Assembly: GCA_964036045.1 (NCBI GenBank)
Contig: OZ038394.1
Coordinates: 4,072,658 to 4,136,657 of the forward strand
DNA length: 64,000 nucleotides
Origin: Eutreptiella sp. 'Long Island Sound 2002'
Lineage: Eukaryota; Euglenozoa; Euglenophyceae; Eutreptiales; Eutreptiaceae
Reading direction: 5' to 3'
Under the pieces are notes generated by a model that saw only the letters and a program-made list of their open reading frames with translations, made no database searches and was not told the origin of the DNA. Shown here one piece after another: positions 56,701-64,000 of the stretch. Within the stretch, counting starts at the first letter, position 1. The number at the start of each line of letters is the position of its first letter. The position numbers and the translations under genes are program-made.

Positions 56701-58390
56701 CCTTACACACAACTGCCATGCATGACCCCTGACCCGCGACCTTACCCCCTTCTTGTATGTTATACCCCCTTCCAATGTACTTAGCATGGGTTGGTGCCCC
56801 GGCGCAGAACTTTGTTTCGAACTGGTCTACGTAAAAAAAAAAAGGGACAGGGCACCAGAGCCTACACCCCCAGGGTCGGACGCACTGGGGCGACCCAGCC
56901 GACCCACCGGGCCAGTGGCAGGAGCGGTACTCCAAGGCCGCTTGTCCGAGCCGGGCCAGGCTGCATCGAGGACCATGGCAAGCGTCGCCCGGACCCATGG
57001 AAGCAACTGATGACAGGCGTGCCGGCATACAGCCCAGGAGGGGGCCGCCTGCCAAGCAGCGGGGCCCCGCAACTCGAGCCACAGGGGTGAGGCGGTTGTA
57101 CCGTAGACTCGCTAGAGCAATACCCCCTGTGGTGAGAGATACTCCATACGGCTGGGCAGCCCCGAGAGCTGCCGCCCAGAGGAGGGGGCATGTGACCCTA
57201 CCCACGGACACATGTGGGGACACCCTCCCACCCGGGACACCTGGACGGGGTGGCCGAGACACTGCCTTCCCAAGCACATACGGGAGCGGCTTAAGAGGCA
57301 CCTGACATAGGGCAGTGGGAGGGACAGGACGTCCCCTTCGTAAGACTTTCTACCTGCATTGTCAAAGGAGGCATCCTGAGCTCCCGAAGATACCTACGTA
57401 CCTACCTATGCACACCAAAGATCAAACTCTGACTGCAGGTTAGAAAAAATAGTTAGAAAACAACATAATCAAAGTAGAAAACTGCCCTTGAGGGCACACT
57501 GTCTGGAATAGTGCCACTCTGAGATGTGCACTCTTCTTTTTGGGTCCCCTAGGTGCTGTGGTGGTGATGTCACTGCCATGTCACATGGGATCTTCCTACT
57601 TAGGTATGCTGAATGGGTGCTGAACCCAGGACCTCTCAAAAAGAGGTACCACAGCCCCCTAGGGTGCACACCACCAGGATACAAAAGCATTCATGGAAGA
57701 AGAGAGAAAAATGTATGGGCTCTGAACCAGTACAGTGCCCCAGTTAATCCAACAAAATGTGTTAAAGTCAAAATAGGTGGGGGGTCAGAGGTCTACACAA
57801 CATCACATGACTGGTGTTTGGTTTTATAGGTCAAAATGCATTATCCCCATTTAGGTTTGACCGAGCGCGGCAAATTGGTTTATGCAGGCATGAGTATGAT
57901 CTAACCAGTGCAACAAGAAAAGGAGGTTCGTGTGTGAGAGCAGTTGTCACAGTTGCTCCGCTTGGCATTGCCAGGCAGGACCAATAGACCCCGTGACAAC
58001 AACTCGCTGGCCGAAGGCCACTTTTTTTGCGCCAATCTTCCCTCATTTGATTCTAAGTAAGGGCGGCCGCGTCTGCAGCCTCATCTGACATCTCCTTGTT
58101 TGTTTTACATGGTGGCCGCCTCTGGCGGGAAGGAGAGCTCTCCACCATCAGTTCTCCTGGCGACCCCTGTCTCACCTCACGGCCGAGAACTTCAACCAGG
58201 TTCCCTTGTGGCATGACGGGCGGTAGGTTTCCTTCAGTCGCTGCCCTCACGGTCTGAGCTCCTTCCGGACCCCCATCGAAGGATCCTCCAGCCTTCCCCC
58301 CCTAGCACAGCCTTTTGGACACCTGCAGGCAGGTTTCCTGTGGATAGCCCTCGCCGACAGCGGAGCATTTCTCTTTGTCAACCACATTCC
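56701..58390. other. Unassigned sequence
   Basis: Mixed composition. A 206-codon minus frame (56681-57301) and a 101-codon plus frame (57524-57829, with AEWVLNPGPLKKRYH) are open but show no motif I can support. An A-run at 56833 and GC-rich words from 56860 to 57300 are the only visible structure. Confidence 0.4.
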
Positions 58391-59265
58391 ACCACTCTCC
58401 ATAGCTCACGGGTTGGAGTACCCACTCGGCTCCCGGATGCACTTGGGTGTCGTCCATCTGCGGCTGGAGGCCAGGGGGCGACCCTTTCCTCGTTCCCCTA
58501 GGTCCCGCTCACGCGTGAACCTACGTGTACTCGGGCCATTGACCCGGGGAACTCAGGGTCAACCCTCACCCCTGCGGACACCTCACGGCCGTCCTGGAGT
58601 TCAGGGCATTTTCCTGACTTCCCGTGGCCAGGCTCTGCATGGTTTGCCCATGGTTCACCACTCCATGGCGACTGGTTTTCCAATCCCACAGTGCTGTTGC
58701 TTGGCGCTTTCGGTCCCCGATCCCGTCCCATGTCCCGTTCCCCTTTGCCACATCCAGTCAGCGGCCCAATCCCCGCGTCCCATGGTTTCCCGATCCCAAG
58801 GGGCTCTTGTGCGGCCCGTGCCACACCCCTGTCCCGGCCCCGTGCCCCCATCCCAACCCTCATCCCGTGTTTATACCCCACGGGGCCGCCAGCAACCCAG
58901 TGGCGCGGGCCCACAGAATCCTCATCCATCCGGGGACCGTTTCGTGCTCCTTGCACGGGGTGGTTCCTATCCGATCTCCTTCTTCCGCGCACTCGGCGCG
59001 TTCTCCTCCGCATGTTCCTGTCCGGGGCGTCTGGCCACTTCTCCCAAGTAATGGCACCATTGGCCTACCTGTGTATTGGCACGAGAACACAGCGTCTCCA
59101 GGCGGCTGTGGCCCAGCAGGGACACCACTACACGTACTCCCATCAGGGCTTGGAGGGGAGGCGTGTTCTGTATTCTGTATGCTTGCACCGCATGTGGTCT
59201 TGCCGTCCTTGGAGTCGTCTGTCACACCTCGAATGGCAGAATGCCCTTCTGATGTTTGTCCCTCA
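58391..59265. other. Unassigned, open on both strands
   Basis: Long frames are open on both strands (plus 58691-59557, minus 58860-59549). The plus frame has a plausible stretch (QVMAPLAYLCIGTRTQRLQA), the minus frame another (GDAVFSCQYTGRPMVPLLG). Neither has a recognisable domain, so I do not choose between them. Confidence 0.3.
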
Positions 59266-59269
59266 CCAC

Positions 59270-60191
59270 TCATGGCCGAGGGTCCTTTTTTCTGCTGACG
59301 GCATTGGCGAACGCCGGCGGCGTGGACGGGAAGCCGCAGAGTCCGGTGGCGATGGACAAGAGGGGGGGTATGGACCTGATGAAGTTGTTGAGCCGAATGG
59401 CTTCGGGCTGCCGCTGCGCCGCGGCAGTACGTTGGAGTTGCTGCTCGGCATTGTCCCGCTCGGTGCGGACCATGTCCAGATCCCGCCTGAGAAACTCCAG
59501 GTCGCCCCATGCCACGGCCAGCCCTTCTGCTGGGCCTCGTACTGGTCACACAATTGAGCGTAATCGGTGGAGTAGGCCGTTACGTTCAGGTCCGGCACGA
59601 AGGGCTCCCCCAACTGGGAGGGGCTGGGGGGGGCTGACCTGACGGCCGGGGCTGGCGACTCCGGAGGTGTGGGATCTGCGGCAGCCGGTTGGACTTGGGA
59701 GGGGGCTCAGGGAGGTTGAAAGAAAGCCTGGTCTGCTTGGGCAACAGCGACGAAGGCAATTGATCGGCCCCTGTAGGGGCGGGCTCGTCCTGGGACCTGC
59801 AGAGGGCTGACGCCGGGGTGAACGCCGTCGTGGCGAACAGAGTGCCGACAGGGCTGGGTGCTGCCTGGCCTTTGGTGAGGTAAGGTGGGTGGCTGGGCGG
59901 CGTGAGCGGGGGGGGTCTGGCTGTGTGGGCAATGCCGGCCTGCAGCAGGGCGAAGGTGGGGGCTGTGGCCCAGGAATGCTCGCCAGCCTGCTCGATCTGA
60001 TGCAGCAGCTCGACGCTGCAGATCGGCAGGACCGAGCATTCGAGCAGCGGCCGCAGCTGCTTGGGGATCCACATGCCCTTGTTGGCAAGGGCCGGGGGCG
60101 TGGAAACCAAGGCTGGGGTGCACTGAAGCGGTACCCAGAACCCCATGGCCAGGTTACGGCATACAACCGGTCTCCGGTCCACTAACCCCAT
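59270..60191 (-). pseudogene. Broken minus-strand ORF with C-terminal coiled-coil
   Basis: Coding-like residues run through three frames in order: MGLVDRRPVVCRNLAMGFW...ALANKGMWIPKQLRPLLE (from 60191), GEPFVPDLNVTAYSTDYAQL (from about 59613) and WGDLEFLRRDLDMVRTERDN followed by ALNNF-like helices (from about 59515) to a stop at 59270. The two shifts need only single-base changes. The middle is Pro/Ser-rich. The layout (globular N-terminus, Pro-rich linker, coiled-coil) would fit a gag-like protein, but no family is recognised. Introns instead of frameshifts are possible. Confidence 0.4.
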
Positions 60192-62940
60192 GTACGGAAG
60201 TGTTCCGTGCCGTGAAGCCCCGCATCGGCAACCGATGCACCGCCAGCGGAGATTTGTGTATCAGAATATCAGGAATCAACAGGGTTTTATTTTCATATTG
60301 TTTCCGTCAGTTTTTACGCTTCCGTTCTGATACTCACTGTTTTGACTGCTGGCGGTTGGATCGCGACTTTACCGTAACCGCCAGTTTAACTGCAATTAAT
60401 GGAAATTTTAACGCTATCCGTCACGAAGGCTCCAAAGTCGTCAGGAACTGCATGGATGCTTCCGCAATTTTCACATCTTACACTCGCAGCCTTAATCCGA
60501 ATTTTTCAGGATGTCGAAATCGGATTTTCGACTTCGACATCCCCGCACTTGATTTGACCTCTTTCGAGTGGACCTACGTGCTTCCCTATGCACGAATCAA
60601 CTTTCCCTTTATCCTGCCCTCCATTTGTCTTAAAGCTATGGGCAAAACAAAGTTGATTCGTGAGGCCACTTGTGAGGGTCATATCTCGTGCCGCTTGCGA
60701 GTATTGACGATAAGGAAACGTGGGATGTATTCACAATACTCCCGACGTAATTTAGGAAGCATTATATGCCCTGCGTTTCCACACGTGCGCGCTAGTGTAA
60801 TGGATCATGGTCAAGAGGGTAGAGTTTGCGTTGTAACTCTATGGCCATGATGTTGCGTGCGTTAAGATAACTTTCGAGTGTAGCGCGCAAGTGTTGGTGA
60901 TGCATAGGAACTCTCCTTGAGTTCCTATGAGCGATTGACACAAAGTTATGCCCTTGGAGGGGCATGACATATCGTGGTGGGAGCTACCTTTTTGGGCAAT
61001 ATGTGGTATGTGCCATGTGTTGTGTTGCGTGCCCATTTGGCGGGTCCATAGCTCCAAGCCGAACCCGCCAATGGACCTCATTTTGTGCAAGCCCCTTCTC
61101 CATACTCCCCGCGATCAATTGCAAGCCTAACCTTCGTGAAGGGAAGCTTGTGTGGTGATCCCGAAGCGATGCGTTGGGAGCAAGGTGTGTATTTTGCAAT
61201 TTTCCATAATTTCATGTGCCCACTTGGGAAGTAGCGCTCGTAACCTTTCAAGGCGCCCCAAGTGGAGCACACATGTGGGATCGAAGGTCATTGGTGTCAA
61301 GTCATTGTGTGTAGAAGGATTAAGGGATTGCACGATCCAAGCCGAAGATATTATAATATAATTATGCACCTTTCAAGGCACTTTTGTGTGTGCTTGTGCC
61401 AATTTTGCCATTTTTGGCCCGTCATGATGTCAAGTGGCGACCATGTATCTCCACGTTGCGCTCAATTGACATCATGACCCAACTATGATATGAGGGTACA
61501 TACTTCGGTGCCCAACATATCTTGGACCCGGCGAATAACTCCTCTTAGGCTTGGCATGCCGTGGCCGCCATGTTGGCGATTTGGGACTATCCCAAATCAT
61601 GGGCTCACTTGGCGACCCTGCCATTCCCAATATCGGTGGAGTTGGGCGACGCCCAAAAGATATGTTGGACCAACATGACTTGATACCAATCCTATGGCAC
61701 GGTCCGGTCCGAGTCGGGCATGTGCCCCATTTGCCCCAACCATGAGTGTGCGCATTTTTGGCCATTTTGAGCATTTTTCCACTTTTGCTGCCCGCCGTGC
61801 CCCATGTTCTAACCTTCGTGCACGCCGGACGCATGGACCAATGGACCATATATGACATGGGTGTTATGGGTAATGGTCCCCATGGTCCACACACCACGTG
61901 GGCGAAGCGGAGCCACCTTCGTTAAGGCGCTAGCTCAAAGTGAGTGTGGGCAATTTTGCAATTTCGACATTTGTGGACCCAATTGGGATCGTCACCACGC
62001 CGAGTGGCATGGAGATCTCTGTGAGCCAAGGGCATGGGAGTCTCCATTGGACTCTTGGTGGATTGCGTATGGAATGGCGGATTGGATCTCCAAGCCGGCG
62101 TGGAGATATACTTTTGGGAGCACACCGAATTTTGGCTCATTTCAAGCAGCCAAAATGACCCAATTTTGGGACCCCAATTTCCCCCTTCCGTGTGGTCAAT
62201 TGGCGGCCCCATTTCTCTAAGCCCATAGGTAGCCCGGACCTAAATCCAAGTTGTACACTCAGATATAAGTCCTAGGTCCTGCCTCCTACCCTGTGAGCCA
62301 TTGGCCTTACCTTGGCCGGGCGAGCCACGCGTTGGAAATGACGACAATTTTGGTGATTATGGCATCATGACCCCACATGACTCATCCGTGTTGCCCTGAT
62401 ACCGGGACCTCAGAGGGAACCAGGTTGGGTGAGGGCTCCAGGGGGTTCGTACTCGAGAGGCATAGGGTCAGTTGCTTCGTCCCTACCTCTGGCGGGTCCG
62501 GACGAGGGGTCAATTATGGAGATTTTTGAGTTAATTTCAGTTTGGGCTGAAACAGCCCATTTTCAGCTACCAACTCCTGGGTGATAATGGCGGGGCCATA
62601 TCTCTGGCTCAGAGTGGAGTTGGGACCTGCCATTAAGGGAGCATGGGGAGCAACTGTCGGTTGGCCTTGGAGCCCCTTGGTTTCCAGGAACTCGCCTGTG
62701 GCTGGGCGCGACACCCCCCCTATTGGCAGGGTTTCAGGGTCCGGACTGAGCAGGGCATGGGTTGTGTTTGAGCCCCCGCCCCCATCAGTCACTGGAAGGG
62801 TCGGACCTGGGATTGGGATATGAGCGGGGACTGAGTGTCTATGGTCCTGTGATGCCCTTACCCCAGTCCAGTCTTAACCCCATGTGTACATATCCTGATG
62901 TGTTGCTGTACATACTTTCGTTCCCTCTTTGCCGAGTGGC
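60192..62940. other. Intergenic-type sequence with short inverted repeats
   Basis: Lower-GC sequence with no supported gene; a 216-codon plus frame at 60200-60850 has no motif and odd composition. A perfect 8-bp hairpin with a 3-base loop lies at 61579-61597 (ATTTGGGA-CTA-TCCCAAAT). CCAACATATCTT near 61513 is repeated inverted near 61660. Words such as CAATTTTGGCCATTTTT recur. Confidence 0.4.
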
Positions 62941-63455
62941 AAGGATTCTGAAACGCTTTGTCACATGACACGAGCGTATTGATGCCCTTGTGAGCGTAGT
63001 GCTTTGCCTGCCTGCTCACCAGTGCGTGTCACCGCAGCGTCCCGTGGCCGGCCCCCCACGGGAACGCGCCAAAAGCGTTTCACCGCCGCGGGGTTACCCA
63101 ACCCTCGCGTGCCACTCGGGGCCACCAACCCCGAGCAGCGCGGCGCAGCTCGCAGCTCGCAGCGCAGCGCAGCGTCTCGCAGCGCAGCGCAGCGGCTCGC
63201 AGCGCCACTCAGCGACAGCGCCGAGTTCGTCACGGAGCCCGCAGCGCCGTCCAGAGCATCGCCTTGACCGCGCAGCAACCGTGAAAGAGGTGCACAGACC
63301 AGGACTCCTGCATCAGCCCCATCGGCCGACCCGGAGTCCCATCGGCCGACCAGCAAGGCCGCGTCAACCACCTCCACAACCACCGGCTGACCAGCACCAG
63401 CCGCACTTCCAATCCAGTGCTGCAGCACCCTCCTCAACAACCACAACCAGTTCGT
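62941..63455. repeat. GC-rich region with GCAGC/CTCGCAGCGCAGC simple repeats
   Basis: 63140-63230 consists of short imperfect repeats of CGCAGCTCGCAG and GCGCAGCGCAG. The surrounding sequence is GC-rich and lies just upstream of the open frame at the right edge, so it could be a 5' region of that gene. Confidence 0.5.
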
Positions 63456-63509
63456 TGAGTTGAACGAGTGCATACCAAGGACCTCCAGACCAACTACGCC
63501 CCTGCTGCC

Positions 63510-64000
63510 ATGGTGAATTGGCAGGAAGCGGGCAGGACGTGGCCGCGGCCCCACCCCCATGCAGCACGCCTGCTGCGTGGGTTGGTTTGGGACCAGCACT
63601 ACCGCCACAGCCACCCCCAGTGCGAAGGCGGCATGCCCAGGAGCTTCGAGCTCCGCACGGACATCGCCCCCGACCGCCTGCAGGCCGTGGAGGACTGGCT
63701 GCGGGCGGAAGGGTACGAGTACCGCCACCAGCAGAGGCGCTGGAGGACGTGGACCCGGCCGGAAAGGCCCGGCGAAGGCCTGCGTCCCGACGGGATTGAG
63801 GAGGACGAGGAGCCCAACGTGTACCCGTCGGGCGCCTCGATCAACGTCTCCTTGTGGGACGTGATCGAGAAGAACTTCCCGGAACCAGGGAGCGAGCGGA
63901 CGCTGCAGGGCAGCAGCAGCGCGTCTCCGGGGAAGGAGAAGCGGTCCGCCGGGGACAAGAAGAGGGACCGGAGGTGGCGGGAGTACCAGGAGTCCCTGGC
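63510..64000 (+). CDS. Open frame running off the right edge, unknown protein (partial)
   Basis: From ATG 63510 (context GCCATGG) the frame is open for 163 codons to the end of the window; it is open upstream to a TGA at 63456-63458. Residue use is protein-like: FELRTDIAPDRLQAVEDWL, EGYEYRHQQRRWRTW, INVSLWDVIEKNFPEPGSE, then a Lys/Arg/Ser-rich segment (GKEKRSAGDKKRDRRWREYQ). No family is recognised. GC-rich codons with many charged residues differ from the Pro/His/Thr-rich LINE frames, so it could be a host gene or the start of another element's gag. The minus-strand frame over the same stretch is rich in Val/Gly/Ala and looks like a shadow. Confidence 0.5.
   Translation, partial: MVNWQEAGRTWPRPHPHAARLLRGLVWDQHYRHSHPQCEGGMPRSFELRTDIAPDRLQAVEDWLRAEGYEYRHQQRRWRTWTRPERPGEGLRPDGIEEDEEPNVYPSGASINVSLWDVIEKNFPEPGSERTLQGSSSASPGKEKRSAGDKKRDRRWREYQESL

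Noticed and set aside
57590-57660. LNPGP word resembling a 2A-like or LINE 'NPGP' motif
   Set aside because: The residues before NPGP (AEWVL) do not fit the D-V/I-E-x-NPGP consensus and no endonuclease follows.
60200-60850. 216-codon plus-strand frame
   Set aside because: No motif, irregular composition and no coding-like neighbours; length is possible by chance in this sequence.
62961-63728. 255-codon minus-strand frame at the right edge
   Set aside because: Runs through GCAGC simple repeats and lies opposite a better protein-like plus-strand frame.

Overview
This window is eukaryotic nuclear DNA made almost entirely of mobile elements, many of them nested inside each other. Evidence for a eukaryote: GT-AG introns, a Ty3/gypsy chromovirus with an integrase chromodomain, an APE-type LINE, and a primer-binding site complementary to initiator tRNA-Met. 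A decayed GAPDH fragment reads like the GapA/bacterial-type enzyme found in plastids (its TMTT-HSY-GD core), so a photosynthetic protist such as a green alga is my best guess. I cannot name the organism. No complete ordinary host gene is certain; the best candidate is an open frame running off the right edge (63510-64000).

Layout. (1) 470-3476 and 7236-9895 are inverted copies of the head of one GC-rich LINE-like element, around a GT-rich spacer with degenerate tandem repeats. (2) From the right-hand copy the LINE runs on through a long ORF1 and an ORF2 with APE endonuclease, reverse transcriptase, RNase H, zinc knuckle and, after one in-frame stop, a RING-like domain. All of it is frameshifted or stopped. 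(3) ORF2 is split at 17295/28277 by a 10.98-kb element with 1.07-kb direct terminal repeats and a 5-bp target duplication (CGCAG). Removing the insert restores the ORF2 frame exactly. That insert has no recognisable pol gene but carries the GAPDH fragment. (4) At the end of the RING-like ORF sits a 22.6-kb chromovirus (29635-52222) with about 480-bp LTRs. (5) The chromovirus is itself split between RNase H and integrase by a 10.1-kb DNA element (38796-48918) with perfect 41-bp terminal inverted repeats. (6) 52228-56700 is GC-rich again and carries ORF1-like frames of a diverged relative of the LINE. (7) 56.7-63.4 kb has no secure gene apart from a broken minus-strand frame near 59.3-60.2 kb.

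How it fits together. The order of events reads directly from the nesting: LINE first, then the long-repeat element and the chromovirus, then the inverted-repeat element inside the chromovirus. The most unusual item is that last element. It has a putative transposase, a Q-rich basic protein, an acidic protein, and a gene built from tandem exon-plus-intron units (87-bp or 111-bp phase-0 exons with mostly 109-bp introns) coding for a growing charged helix. The last exon of that gene reads antisense through a duplicated piece of the transposase gene. The chromovirus is also odd: its first ORF begins inside the LTR and reads through the primer-binding site, and a DIRS-type methyltransferase-like domain lies between protease and reverse transcriptase.
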